Source: Collinsella sp. An307 (lineage in GTDB: Bacteria > Actinomycetota > Coriobacteriia > Coriobacteriales > Coriobacteriaceae). From it: DNA of 37,458 bases. Every line of letters begins with the position of its first letter. Positions within the stretch are counted from its first letter, which is position 1. This document shows, piece after piece, positions 16,874 to 24,832 of the stretch. The DNA lies in the NCBI RefSeq assembly GCF_002161805.1, contig NZ_NFIP01000013.1, positions 1-37,458 of the forward strand, given 5' to 3'. The position numbers and the translations under genes were made by a program. The notes beneath the pieces are model-generated. The model saw only the letters and a program-made list of their open reading frames with translations. It did not search any database and had not been told where the DNA came from.

Positions 16874-17563
16874 TTAGTTTGAAGCGCCCGTGTGGAGCGC
16901 CGCAGCGCGAAACCGGCGGGGGAGGGGCGAGTAGATGTCGATGGACTCGCCTGTAACCGGATCGCGGAAGGAGAGCTCCGCCGCATGCAGCATGAGGCCT
17001 TTGGGATGTGGGCGCCCGTAGAGTTCGTCGCCCACGATGGGGTGACCGGCGTGGCTTAGGTGCACGCGAATCTGGTGCTTGCGACCGGTTTCGATAAGCA
17101 CGTCCAAAAGGGCGGTCGACGCATGCTGCTCCAGGAGGCGGGCGTGAGTCGTTGCGGCTTTTCCCGTATGTGAGACACGCATCTTGCGCGCGTCGTGACG
17201 ATCGCGTCCGATGGGCCAGGTGTAGGTTTGCGCTGCCTTCGGGAGCCTGCCCTCCACAAGCGCGCGGTAGTGTTTCTCGACGGCATGCTCGGCGATGAGT
17301 CGGTCGTAGGCGCCCTGGGTCTGTTTGGAAAGCGAGAACAGAACGATGCCTGAGGTGTCGCGGTCGAGCCGCTGTAGGCACTGGAGGTCGCGGGCGGCGC
17401 TTTGAGAGGCGTCCGTACCCTCGGCAAGAAGGAGGTCGCGCACGGCATCGGTGAGCGTCGGTGCTCCCGTTCCGTCGCCGTGCACGATGATGCCCCGGGG
17501 TTTTTCGACAGCGATGAGGGTATCGCTTCGGTACAGCACGTGCGAGTTCGAGGCGCCGTTCAT
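16874..17563 (-). CDS. RluA-family pseudouridine synthase
   Basis: This enzyme converts specific uridines in rRNA or tRNA to pseudouridine. The start chosen is the ATG at 17563, giving 229 residues (MNGASNSHVLYRSDTLIAVE). A longer frame to 17659 would overlap the upstream gene by about 95 bp. The active-site motif is QRLDRDTSGIVLF at 64-76, with catalytic Asp67; the first residue is Gln where His is common. EKPRGIIVHG near the start and ETGRKHQIRVHLSHAGHPIVGDELYG later are RluA landmarks. There is no S4 domain. The ATG lies 2 bp after the stop of the U32 gene, so they are coupled. The exact RNA target cannot be assigned. Confidence 0.92.
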   Translation of the reverse strand: MNGASNSHVLYRSDTLIAVEKPRGIIVHGDGTGAPTLTDAVRDLLLAEGTDASQSAARDLQCLQRLDRDTSGIVLFSLSKQTQGAYDRLIAEHAVEKHYRALVEGRLPKAAQTYTWPIGRDRHDARKMRVSHTGKAATTHARLLEQHASTALLDVLIETGRKHQIRVHLSHAGHPIVGDELYGRPHPKGLMLHAAELSFRDPVTGESIDIYSPLPRRFRAAALHTGASN

Positions 17564-17565
17564 GG

Positions 17566-20106
17566 CTAGTCGACTCCCACAAACAGACAGCCGGCGAAGG
17601 AACCGGATTCGCGCGGTGCAGGGCGACGTCCGTTTTGCGCTGCGTCGAGGGCGCGGCAAACGCGGGTGATCTGATGCGCGAGCTCATCGGCATCAAGCAA
17701 TGTTCCGTCGACCAGAAGGCGCTCCACGCCCGCCTGGATGAGTTGGGGGATCTGGGGCGTGAGGTCTACGGGGCGATCGGTGTAGAGACGCGAGCGCCCA
17801 TGGATATCGGTTGTGACGGGGAAGTCCTTGCCGTCGATGTTGTGCAGGTGGAGCGCTTGGTGGCGCAGGCGGCACTGCGTGCAGTCGTGGCAGCAGGCAT
17901 CAGCCACCTGCAGGATGCAGTGCTCGCTGGTCATCACGCGCGGGCGCCCGTAGACCATAATGCCCGCGGTGGCGGGGGAGCCAGGGGCAAGCTCCTCGAT
18001 CTCGGCAAGGGTGAGCTCGGGCGAGAGCCAAAAGCCTGCGATGCCCCGTTTGGCAAGATAATCACGGCAAAGCGTGTTGTGGATGGGGATGCAGGACCGT
18101 GCTTCGGGCACCGCCCCGCATGCGACGGCATGGGCAAGCTCCGATATGTTGCCAACGGCAACGGAGGCACCTGGCTGAACCCAGCGGTCGAGGCGTTCGC
18201 GGTCGGCAGCGCGGCATACCTCGTCGAGTACGGGGACGATACCGAGCTCGAGTGCGCAGGCAGGATCGATGCCCGCCTCGTCAAGGGCATCGCTTGTGAG
18301 GTAGATGCGCGTTGCACCGGCATTGCGGGCGGATTCGACCATCTCCCACGTGCTGACAAGCGCGCAGATCTCGGGCGCGTTGGGACGCGGTGCCGCGTCG
18401 TTGGCGCGATTGCTCATTTGGACGAGGGCAGCTGTCTCGCGTGGAATGTCGACGGCGCCAACTTCATCGGCGAGTGCCCGGTTGGGTGCGAGAATGCTCT
18501 GCTCAAGGGCGGCGCAGGCATCGGCGCGCACACGGTGTACGGCGGAGAAGCCCATGCCGCAGCCCTCGTCGAGCTCGATATCGAACGATATCGCCTCAAA
18601 CGGTGAGGCGCCCATGCGACCGACATGCTCTATAAGGTCCTCGGACGTGACGGCGCGGCTGCGGGCAGCCTCGACGGTGAACCCGTGGGCAATCCCGCGA
18701 AGCGAGGGATCGTCGTCGCACCACAGCTCGACCGTAAAAGGCTTGCCGAGCCGAGCAACAACGCGCGCATGCACGTTACGCTTGCGCGGGACGGGTCGTT
18801 TGAGTGCCGCGGCGGCGACGTCGAGTGCGCGCTGGCTGCGGATGAGGCGCACGCGGCAGCCGGCGGGCATGGGCCGGGCTACCTCAACCTCTATGACAGA
18901 GCTGGCGTCGGCGTCGGCGCGCACAAGGCCGGTGAGGAAGCGGTCGGGCTCGCGGTCGTGACGAAGCTCCAGCAGATCGCCTTTGCCGACCGGTTCATCG
19001 AGTCGGATGCGCGCCATGCCGCGCGCACCGCGGGCAGCGTCGCGCATGGACTCTCCCTTGGTGCGGGCGCGACGCGGCGTGAAGCCAACGACCTCGCCTA
19101 CCATCTGACCACGGTTGTTGGAGCGCTCGTAGCTCATCATGTCATCGTCAGAGCGCCCGTCTTGGTAGGCGTGCGTGAAGTCGCGGTTAAAGGCGCGCTT
19201 GAGCTGGCGAGCGCGGTCGGCCTGCTCGGTGGGGGAGGCATCGCGCACGGCAAGGACGTCGTCGAGTGCGCGGCGGTAGGCGTCGGTTACGGCGTAGACG
19301 TAATCGGGTGCCTTCATGCGGCCCTCGAGCTTGAGGGCGTGGGCGCCGGCATCGACCAGAGCGCCGAGCATCTCTGAGGTGTTGTTGTCACGCGGGCAGA
19401 GCGGGCGGCCACGGTCGGGGGCGGAAAGGACGTGCCCCTCCTCATCAATAAGCTCGTAGGGCAAACGACAAGGCTGCGCGCACATGCCGCGGTTGGCGGA
19501 GCGCCCGGCGCAGGCAAAGCTCGAGAGCAGGCAAACGCCCGAATAGCTGAAGCAGATCGATCCATGCGCAAAGACCTCAAGATCGATATCGGGAACCGCG
19601 TTGTGGATTTGGGCTATCTCGGAAACAGAAAGCTCGCGCGAGAGCGTCACGCGGTCGGCGCCGGCATCACGGCACCAGCGTGTGCCGCGCGCATCGTGGA
19701 TGTTGGCCTGCGTGGAGATATGGGTCTCTACGTTGGGCATAAGGGCGCGCACGGCGGCAAAGAGTCCCCAGTCCTGGATGATGAAGGCGTCCGCGCCGAG
19801 TTGGGTGCAGCGTTGAATGAGCTCGAGCGCCTCGACGAGCTCAGACTGCTTGATGACAATATTAACTGTCACATAGACGCGTGCACCGGCAAGGTGTGCC
19901 GCGCGACATGCCGCCTCAAACGAATCGTCGTCGAAGTTCTCTGCCTTACGGCGTGCATTGAATGACCCCATGCCGCAGTAGAGGGCGTTTGCCCCGGCAG
20001 CAAGCGCGGCGGCAAAGGGGCCGGGGCCACCTGCGGGGGCGAGGAGCTCGGGCTGCGCGGCGAGCGCGCTCGATGTAGGGAGTGCGTGGGTATCGGTTGC
20101 GGTCAC
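17566..20106 (-). CDS. U32 peptidase-family protein, RlhA-like
   Basis: The 846 residues start from a GTG preceded by AAGGAAG. The N-terminal U32 domain shows PELLAPAGGPGPFAAALAAG, ALYCGMGSFNARRKAENF, VYVTVNIVIK, and EVFAHGSICFSYSGVCLLSS followed by GRSANRGMCAQPCR, the U32 signature with its cysteines. A long second half fits U32 proteins with a DUF3656-type region, such as E. coli RlhA. RlhA hydroxylates C2501 of 23S rRNA and is an iron-sulphur-linked RNA enzyme, not a protease. Later Cys pairs (CCHDCTQC near residue 755) fit a cluster-binding role. The coupled downstream RluA gene also supports rRNA modification. The exact substrate is inferred. Confidence 0.88.
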   Translation of the reverse strand: MTATDTHALPTSSALAAQPELLAPAGGPGPFAAALAAGANALYCGMGSFNARRKAENFDDDSFEAACRAAHLAGARVYVTVNIVIKQSELVEALELIQRCTQLGADAFIIQDWGLFAAVRALMPNVETHISTQANIHDARGTRWCRDAGADRVTLSRELSVSEIAQIHNAVPDIDLEVFAHGSICFSYSGVCLLSSFACAGRSANRGMCAQPCRLPYELIDEEGHVLSAPDRGRPLCPRDNNTSEMLGALVDAGAHALKLEGRMKAPDYVYAVTDAYRRALDDVLAVRDASPTEQADRARQLKRAFNRDFTHAYQDGRSDDDMMSYERSNNRGQMVGEVVGFTPRRARTKGESMRDAARGARGMARIRLDEPVGKGDLLELRHDREPDRFLTGLVRADADASSVIEVEVARPMPAGCRVRLIRSQRALDVAAAALKRPVPRKRNVHARVVARLGKPFTVELWCDDDPSLRGIAHGFTVEAARSRAVTSEDLIEHVGRMGASPFEAISFDIELDEGCGMGFSAVHRVRADACAALEQSILAPNRALADEVGAVDIPRETAALVQMSNRANDAAPRPNAPEICALVSTWEMVESARNAGATRIYLTSDALDEAGIDPACALELGIVPVLDEVCRAADRERLDRWVQPGASVAVGNISELAHAVACGAVPEARSCIPIHNTLCRDYLAKRGIAGFWLSPELTLAEIEELAPGSPATAGIMVYGRPRVMTSEHCILQVADACCHDCTQCRLRHQALHLHNIDGKDFPVTTDIHGRSRLYTDRPVDLTPQIPQLIQAGVERLLVDGTLLDADELAHQITRVCRALDAAQNGRRPAPRESGSFAGCLFVGVD

Positions 20107-20255
20107 GGGCTACTTCCTTGTCATGGGGTGTTTCAGGACATGGTAACAGCAAAAAAGGTTCGTTTTAGGGGTGCTGACAGCAAAGTGCCAGCATCACATG
20201 GGATTAGTGCGGCAGAAATCTGGATTTTGCCGTGACTATGTGTGCTCGAGGCAAG

Positions 20256-20287
20256 AAAAAGCCCCTCCGCACGGGGAGCGAAGGGGC
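20256..20287 (-). terminator. Intrinsic terminator of the PTS IIA gene
   Basis: Read on the minus strand, GCCCCTTCGC (20287-20278) pairs with GCGGAGGGGC (20270-20261) with one U-G pair and a 7-nt loop. It is followed at once by TTTTT (20260-20256). Confidence 0.88.
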
Positions 20288-20327
20288 AGGGGGCGTGCTT
20301 GGGCGCATGCGTTTGAGCGAAAAGGCG

Positions 20328-20858
20328 CTAGCGCACAACCTTAACCACGGGGGTGCCGGCGGTGACGGTGGCCTCGGGCTCGACCGCAAGCTCAACGCCA
20401 GCGAACTCGGCGGTGTTGGAGACAGCGAGAACGACGCAGTCGGGGTAGCCGGCCTCCTTGATGACATTGCGGTCCATCTTGATGACGGGATCGCCCGCCT
20501 TGACGGTGTCGCCCTGCTTGACGTAGCCAGTGAAGCCCTTGCCCTGCAGGTTCACGGTGTCGACGCCGATGTGAACGAGAACCTCGACGCCGTCGTCGGT
20601 GGAGAGACCCACGGCATGACCCATGGTGACGGTGACCGTGCCGGAGACAGGGGCGTAGACGATGTCGTCCTCAGGCCAGACGGCGCAACCCTTACCGAGC
20701 ACCTCGCCGGAGAAGACAGGGTCGGGCACATCGGTCATGGCGATGACGCGGCCGTTGGCCGGGGCGCAGAGCGTGTCGGGCGCAGCGGTGGCGGAGACGG
20801 AGGCGGGCTTAGCGGGGGCCGCGGGCTCCTTCTTCTTGAACATGTCGAACAGACCCAT
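20328..20858 (-). CDS. crr: PTS glucose-type EIIA component
   Basis: This protein passes phosphate from HPr to sugar-specific EIIB/EIIC components of the phosphotransferase system. The 176 residues start MGLFDMFKKKEPAAPAKPAS, a flexible Ala/Pro-rich lead. The body is CAPANGRVIAMTDVPDPVFS, then GEVLGKGCAV, and the active-site histidines are His81 (MGHAVGL) and His96 (VLVHIGVDTVNLQGKGF), the latter being the phosphorylation site. The length and fold match EIIA-Glc; a free-standing IIA could also serve other glucose-family permeases. It has its own promoter, a GGAG ribosome site and a terminator, so it is monocistronic. Confidence 0.92.
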   Translation of the reverse strand: MGLFDMFKKKEPAAPAKPASVSATAAPDTLCAPANGRVIAMTDVPDPVFSGEVLGKGCAVWPEDDIVYAPVSGTVTVTMGHAVGLSTDDGVEVLVHIGVDTVNLQGKGFTGYVKQGDTVKAGDPVIKMDRNVIKEAGYPDCVVLAVSNTAEFAGVELAVEPEATVTAGTPVVKVVR

Positions 20859-20917
20859 AGGTTTCTCCTTTGCGATTGGAAGGGGTTGTGGGTGAAAGTC
20901 CCAACTGGTACCAAGAT

Positions 20918-20946
20918 ATTATATCCTCGTGCGACATTACGTAAGC
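20918..20946 (-). promoter_or_regulatory. Candidate promoter of the PTS IIA gene
   Basis: Read on the minus strand, a perfect TATAAT lies at 20923-20918, 60 bp before the start codon. The -35 region around 20946-20941 (GCTTAC) is weak. The spacer is 17 bp. Confidence 0.6.
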
Positions 20947-21102
20947 ACGCGACCTTTCCCATCGCCGAGCGGTAGCTGACGGGAGAGGGGCGTGCCTCAC
21001 GTGGATGACCCACTGCACATATTTCTATGGAGAAATGGTGACGCGCTCTTTGGGCGTGCGGGAATCGCGAATTGTGGAAATCGCCCACAACCCGAGTTTG
21101 TC
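20947..21102. other. Divergent intergenic region between crr and rplE
   Basis: This separates the minus-strand crr promoter from the plus-strand rplE promoter. I see no gene and no clear operator. A short inverted repeat, TGTGG-AAATCG-CCACA, occurs near 21073-21088 and could be a regulator site. Confidence 0.4.
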
Positions 21103-21131
21103 TGGCATTTTCTTGCGCAAACGCGTATCAT
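21103..21131 (+). promoter_or_regulatory. Candidate promoter of the rplE (spc) block
   Basis: TATCAT at 21126-21131 has TGGCAT 17 bp upstream (21103-21108). The same TATCAT box appears before infA at 28304. A promoter is expected here because the block is separated from rplX by a terminator and opposite-strand genes. Confidence 0.5.
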
Positions 21132-21299
21132 ACCGACTCGTATTGCCCGGCTCCTGCCGGCCATTCGGCGTGCCGCGAGTGACTCCTCGCGCGTATCGCT
21201 GCGGCAGGAGGCACGAGGACAACCCGGTGCATGAGCAGGAAAAACCTGCTCTGCCAAGAGGCCAAGCCCCGTGCTTAAAACCCCAGAAGGAGTTTAGAG
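21132..21299 (+). promoter_or_regulatory. Folded leader of rplE with a three-way junction
   Basis: Within about 165 nt, GGCA (21203-21206) can pair with TGCC (21252-21255), enclosing two hairpins: GCAC 21211-21214 with GTGC 21227-21230, and GAGCAGG 21233-21239 with CCTGCTC 21245-21251 around an A5 loop. A competing pairing of GCACG (21211) with CGTGC further down is possible. Two mutually exclusive folds ahead of a ribosomal operon suggest autoregulation. No known riboswitch family fits. Confidence 0.45.
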
Positions 21300-21857
21300 A
21301 TGGCTGAAGAGAAGTACGTCCCGCGTCTTAAGACCAAGTACCTCAACGAGGTCAAGCCTGCTATGCAGGAGAAGTTCCAGTACAAGAACGTCATGGAGAT
21401 CCCCAAGTTCGAGAAGATCGTCGTGAACATGGGTGTTGGCGAGGCCGCCACGGACTCCAAGGCCATCGACGGCGCTGTTCGCGACCTGCGTGCCATCACC
21501 GGCCAGCAGCCGATGATCACCCGCGCTCGTAAGTCCATCGCATCCTTCCGCCTCCGTGCCGGTATGCCCATCGGCGCCAAGGTCACCCTCCGCGGCGACC
21601 GCATGTGGGAGTTCTTCGATCGCCTCACCGCTGTGGCGATTCCGCGTATCCGCGACTTCCGCGGCATCTTCCCCAAGAGCTTCGACGGCCGTGGCAACTT
21701 CTCCATGGGCGTGACCGAGCAGCTCATCTTCCCCGAGATTGATTTCGATTCCGTCGACCACACCCGTGGTATGGACATCACCATCGTCACCACCGCGAAG
21801 ACCGACGAAGAGGCCAAGGCCCTTCTCGACGCCTTCGGTTTCCCGTTCAAGAAGTAG
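21300..21857 (+). CDS. rplE: 50S ribosomal protein L5
   Basis: L5 binds 5S rRNA in the central protuberance. The 185 residues include [20 protein letters not shown] at the start, [55 protein letters not shown] and [20 protein letters not shown]. The length is normal. AAGGAG lies at 21287-21292. It opens the second spc block and is followed after 71 bp by rpsN. Confidence 0.98.
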   Translation: MAEEKYVPRLKTKYLNEVKPAMQEKFQYKNVMEIPKFEKIVVNMGVGEAATDSKAIDGAVRDLRAITGQQPMITRARKSIASFRLRAGMPIGAKVTLRGDRMWEFFDRLTAVAIPRIRDFRGIFPKSFDGRGNFSMGVTEQLIFPEIDFDSVDHTRGMDITIVTTAKTDEEAKALLDAFGFPFKK

Positions 21858-21928
21858 TCAAATGCATCCGGCTCCGTCGCTTAGCGCGGCGGGGCCGGAG
21901 CCAGGTATGCATTGTTAGGAGGTAATCA
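21858..21928 (+). promoter_or_regulatory. Long hairpin between rplE and rpsN
   Basis: ATGCAT (21862-21867) pairs with ATGCAT (21907-21912), CC with GG, and GGCTCCG (21870-21876) with CGGAGCC (21896-21902), giving about 15 bp with two single-base bulges. AGGAGG for rpsN follows. No T run, so processing or partial attenuation is more likely than full termination. Confidence 0.5.
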
Positions 21929-22114
21929 GTGGCTAAGACATCGATGATCGTCAAGCAGCAGCGCAAGCAGAAGTTCTCGACGCGTGAGTACACGCGTTGC
22001 CAGCGTTGCGGCCGTCCGCACTCGGTCTACCGTAAGTTCGGCCTGTGCCGTGTCTGCTTCCGCGAGCTTGCGCTCAAGGGCGAGCTTCCCGGCATCAAGA
22101 AGGCCAGCTGGTAG
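21929..22114 (+). CDS. rpsN: 30S ribosomal protein S14, type Z
   Basis: S14 is in the 30S head near the P and A sites. The 61 residues from a GTG start are the short zinc-binding type: Cys24, Cys27, Cys40 and Cys43 in [20 protein letters not shown] and [10 protein letters not shown], ending [15 protein letters not shown] precedes the start. Some actinobacteria carry a second zinc-free S14 elsewhere; none is in this window. A 131-bp spacer follows. Confidence 0.98.
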   Translation: MAKTSMIVKQQRKQKFSTREYTRCQRCGRPHSVYRKFGLCRVCFRELALKGELPGIKKASW

Positions 22115-22245
22115 GTCACGTGCCAGCGCCTGTGGGGTGATCTAACACCGCTCAGGCAGGGAAGAGCGCGCGTCATTCAGGCTCTGAGGCCACGGGCCCC
22201 AGAGAACCGTACGCGCGAGTTCATCAAGAACGAAGGAGAATCTGC
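22115..22245 (+). promoter_or_regulatory. Long spacer before rpsH, possibly regulatory
   Basis: This 131-bp gap holds a possible stem, GCCTG (near 22129) with CAGGC (near 22155), and GGCC/GGGCC-type pairings further on. It is unusually long for an rpsN-rpsH spacer. S8 is the classic repressor of spc operons, so an S8 target here is conceivable, but I could not match its consensus. Confidence 0.3.
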
Positions 22246-22644
22246 ATGAACCTCACTGACCCGATCGCAGACATGCTCACGCGTATTCGCAACGCGAACT
22301 CTGCGAACAAGGCCACGGTCTCGATGCCGAGCAGCAAGAAGCTCGTCGAGATCGCCCGCGTCATTTGCGAGGAGGGTTACATCGAGGGCTACACCGTCGA
22401 GGATACCGAGCCCTCCAAGACCCTCACCATCACCCTTAAGTACGGTCCCAAGAAGCAGAAGGTCATCAACGGCATTCGTCGTATCTCCAAGCCCGGCCTG
22501 CGCAAGTACGCCGGCGTGGCTGACCTTCCCCGCGTCCGCGGCGGTCTTGGTACTGCCATCGTTTCCACCTCGAGCGGCGTCATGTGCGACCGTGACTGCC
22601 GTAAGAAGGGCGTGGGCGGCGAGATCGTCGCTTACGTCTGGTAA
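22246..22644 (+). CDS. rpsH: 30S ribosomal protein S8
   Basis: S8 binds the central domain of 16S rRNA and in E. coli represses the spc operon. The 132 residues begin MNLTDPIADMLTRIRNANSA and end with STSSGVMCDRDCRKKGVGGE then IVAYVW, the conserved S8 C-terminal signature. The length is normal. AAGGAG precedes the ATG. Followed by rplF after 33 bp. Confidence 0.98.
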   Translation: MNLTDPIADMLTRIRNANSANKATVSMPSSKKLVEIARVICEEGYIEGYTVEDTEPSKTLTITLKYGPKKQKVINGIRRISKPGLRKYAGVADLPRVRGGLGTAIVSTSSGVMCDRDCRKKGVGGEIVAYVW

Positions 22645-22677
22645 ACGATTCGGCGCGTAGAAGGAAAGGAGAACACC

Positions 22678-23214
22678 GTGTCCCGTATCGGTAAGAAGCC
22701 TGTCCAGATTCCCGCCGGAGTCGAAGTGGCAGTCGACGGTAACCACATCACCGTCAAGGGCTCGAAGGGCACCCTCGAGCTCGATATGTACGAGAAGCTC
22801 ACCATCGAGATTGAGGACAACGTCCTGACCGTCGTTCGTCCGGACGATGAGCGCGAGACCCGTGCCCGCCACGGCCTCACCCGCGCCCTCATTCACAACA
22901 TGGTCGTGGGGGTTTCCGAGGGCTACAGCCGCGGCCTCGAGCTCGCCGGCGTTGGCTACCGTGTCCAGCTCAAGGGCAAGGACCTCGAGCTTTCCCTCGG
23001 TTACTCGCACCCCGTGATCTACAACGCCCCCGAGGGCATCACCTTCGAGGTGCCCGACAACACGCACATCAACGTGAAGGGCATCGATAAGCAGCAGGTC
23101 GGCCAGGTCGCCGCCGAGATTCGCGGCAAGCGTCCCCCCGAGCCCTACAAGGGCAAGGGCATCCACTACGTGGGTGAGCACATCCGCCGCAAGCTCGGTA
23201 AGGCTGCCAAGTAG
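22678..23214 (+). CDS. rplF: 50S ribosomal protein L6
   Basis: L6 lies near the factor-binding site of the 50S subunit. The 178 residues from a GTG start read MSRIGKKPVQIPAGVEVAVD, with RGLELAGVGYRVQLKGKDLE and KRPPEPYKGKGIHYVGEHIR, then RKLGKAAK, as in the family. AAAGGAG lies upstream. Followed after 72 bp (with a CCGGCAC/GTGCCGG hairpin near 23239-23260) by rplR. Confidence 0.98.
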   Translation: MSRIGKKPVQIPAGVEVAVDGNHITVKGSKGTLELDMYEKLTIEIEDNVLTVVRPDDERETRARHGLTRALIHNMVVGVSEGYSRGLELAGVGYRVQLKGKDLELSLGYSHPVIYNAPEGITFEVPDNTHINVKGIDKQQVGQVAAEIRGKRPPEPYKGKGIHYVGEHIRRKLGKAAK

Positions 23215-23286
23215 CCTCCGCGCGCTATCAGATAAGTCCGGCACCCCGTTAGGTGCCGGCACGATCCTTCTGAAGGAGATTGAACG

Positions 23287-23649
23287 ATGGATAAGAACAA
23301 AGCGAAGCTCGCGGGCCTCAAGCGCCGTCAGCGTCGCGTGCGCGGCAAGATCTTCGGCACGCCGGAGCGCCCGCGTCTGCGCGTCGTGCGCACCAACGCC
23401 AACATCTACGCGATGATCGTCGACGACACCAAGGGCAACACCCTCGTCTCCGCCTCCACGCTCGAGGCCGAGTTCAAGGGCACCCACACCTCCAACAAGG
23501 AGGCTGCTGCCAAGGTGGGCGAGCTCATCGGTAAGCGCGCTGTCGAGGCTGGCATCAAGCAGGTCACGTTCGACCGCGGTGGCCGTATCTACCACGGCCG
23601 CGTGAAGGCCCTCGCCGACGGCGCTCGCGCCGCCGGTCTCGAGTTCTAG
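23287..23649 (+). CDS. rplR: 50S ribosomal protein L18
   Basis: L18 binds 5S rRNA with L5 and L25. The 120 residues include [40 protein letters not shown] and the end [20 protein letters not shown] followed by AGLEF. The length is normal. GAAGGAG precedes the ATG. Followed by rpsE after 14 bp. Confidence 0.98.
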   Translation: MDKNKAKLAGLKRRQRRVRGKIFGTPERPRLRVVRTNANIYAMIVDDTKGNTLVSASTLEAEFKGTHTSNKEAAAKVGELIGKRAVEAGIKQVTFDRGGRIYHGRVKALADGARAAGLEF

Positions 23650-23663
23650 GAGGTTAGAAGCAC

Positions 23664-24194
23664 ATGGCTCGTAATCGAGATAACAAGCAGCGCGAGGCCT
23701 CCGAGTTCGAGGAGCGCGTCGTCTTCATCAACCGTGTTTCCAAGACCGTCAAGGGCGGTCGCCGTATGTCCCTCGTCGCGCTCGTTGTTGTGGGCGACGG
23801 CAAGGGCAACGTGGGCCTGGGCATGGGCAAGTCGGCCGAGGTGCCGCTGGCCATCTCCAAGGCCTCGCTCGACGCCAAGAAGCACATGTTCCACGTGCCC
23901 GTGACCGAGACCGGCACCATTCCGCATGAGGTCGAGGGTCACTTTGGCGCTGGTAAGATCATCATCAAGCCCGCTATCGAGGGTACCGGCGTTATCGCCG
24001 GCGGCGCTGTGCGCCCCCTCTTCGAGCTGGCCGGCATCAAGAACGTCCTCTCCAAGTCGCTCGGCACCGACAACGGCCTCAACATCATCAAGGCCGCTGC
24101 CGAGGGCCTCAAGGAGCTCTCGAGCCCCGAGGAGGTTGCGGAGCGCCGCGGCCTCACCGTCGCTCAGATGTTCGTCGGTGGTAAGGAGCAGTAA
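23664..24194 (+). CDS. rpsE: 30S ribosomal protein S5
   Basis: S5 forms the mRNA entry pore with S3 and S4 and affects accuracy. The 176 residues carry [40 protein letters not shown], and [20 protein letters not shown] followed by LGTDN, the known S5 landmarks. GGAGG in the rplR end precedes the ATG. Only 2 bp separate it from rpmD. Confidence 0.98.
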   Translation: MARNRDNKQREASEFEERVVFINRVSKTVKGGRRMSLVALVVVGDGKGNVGLGMGKSAEVPLAISKASLDAKKHMFHVPVTETGTIPHEVEGHFGAGKIIIKPAIEGTGVIAGGAVRPLFELAGIKNVLSKSLGTDNGLNIIKAAAEGLKELSSPEEVAERRGLTVAQMFVGGKEQ

Positions 24195-24196
24195 CG

Positions 24197-24379
24197 ATGG
24201 CTGACACCATTAAGATCAAGCAGGTCCGCAGCACCAACGGCTGCAAGAAGGACCAGGTTAGGACCGTTCACGCGCTCGGCCTCAAGAAGATCAACCACAC
24301 GCGCGAGATTTCCGACAACGAGTCGGTTCGCGGCATGATCTTCAAGGTCAAGCACCTTGTTGAGATTGTAGAGGAGTAG
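24197..24379 (+). CDS. rpmD: 50S ribosomal protein L30
   Basis: L30 is a small 50S protein. The 60 residues read IKIKQVRSTNGCKKDQVRTV, then HALGLKKINHTREISDNESV and RGMIFKVKHLVEIVEE, the usual L30 pattern and length. TAAGGAG at the end of rpsE serves as ribosome site. Followed after 3 bp by rplO. Confidence 0.97.
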   Translation: MADTIKIKQVRSTNGCKKDQVRTVHALGLKKINHTREISDNESVRGMIFKVKHLVEIVEE

Positions 24380-24382
24380 CAC

Positions 24383-24832
24383 ATGCAGCTTCACGATCTT
24401 ACTCCCGCACCGGGTTCCACCCATCGCCGCAAGCGCATCGGCCGCGGCAACTCCTCTGGTCACGGCACCACTGCGGGCCGCGGTCAGAAGGGCCAGCTCT
24501 CCCGCTCCGGTGGCGGTAAGGGCGCCGGCTTCGAGGGTGGCCAGACCCCGCTCGCGATGCGTCTGCCCAAGCTTCCCGGCTTCCGCAATCCCCGTCGCAT
24601 TGAGTTCAAGGCCATCAACATCGCTCGCCTCGACGAGAAGTTCGAGGACGGCGCGGTGATCGACGGCGCTTCTCTCAAGGCTGCCGGCATCATCAAGAAG
24701 GAATTCGAGCCGGTCAAGGTTCTTGGTGAGGGCGAGACCACCAAGAAGTTCACCGTCAAGGTCGACAAGGTTTCGGCTGCGGCCAAGGCCAAGATCGAGG
24801 CGGCTGGAGGGTCGGTCGAGCTCCCGTGCTAG
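24383..24832 (+). CDS. rplO: 50S ribosomal protein L15
   Basis: L15 is a late-assembling 50S protein. The 149 residues begin MQLHDLTPAPGSTHRRKRIG, followed by RGNSSGHGTTAGRGQKGQLS, GGGKGAGFEGGQTPLAMRLP and the end AKAKIEAAGGSVELPC. AGAGGAG precedes the ATG. The last 7 bp overlap the GTG start of secY. Confidence 0.98.
   Translation: MQLHDLTPAPGSTHRRKRIGRGNSSGHGTTAGRGQKGQLSRSGGGKGAGFEGGQTPLAMRLPKLPGFRNPRRIEFKAINIARLDEKFEDGAVIDGASLKAAGIIKKEFEPVKVLGEGETTKKFTVKVDKVSAAAKAKIEAAGGSVELPC

Noticed and set aside
15474-17696. A 740-codon minus-strand frame opposite uraA and overlapping the RluA gene
   Set aside because: It crosses two terminators and a real gene in another frame, and the product is low-complexity His/Asp/Arg-rich text.
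17635-19377. Plus-strand frames of 250-323 codons opposite the U32 gene
   Set aside because: They are complements of a clearly conserved U32 protein and have no motif or ribosome site.
21132-21299. Possible c-di-GMP or cobalamin riboswitch before rplE
   Set aside because: The folded region lacks the conserved core sequences of those classes, and the downstream genes are ribosomal; a protein-binding leader is more plausible.
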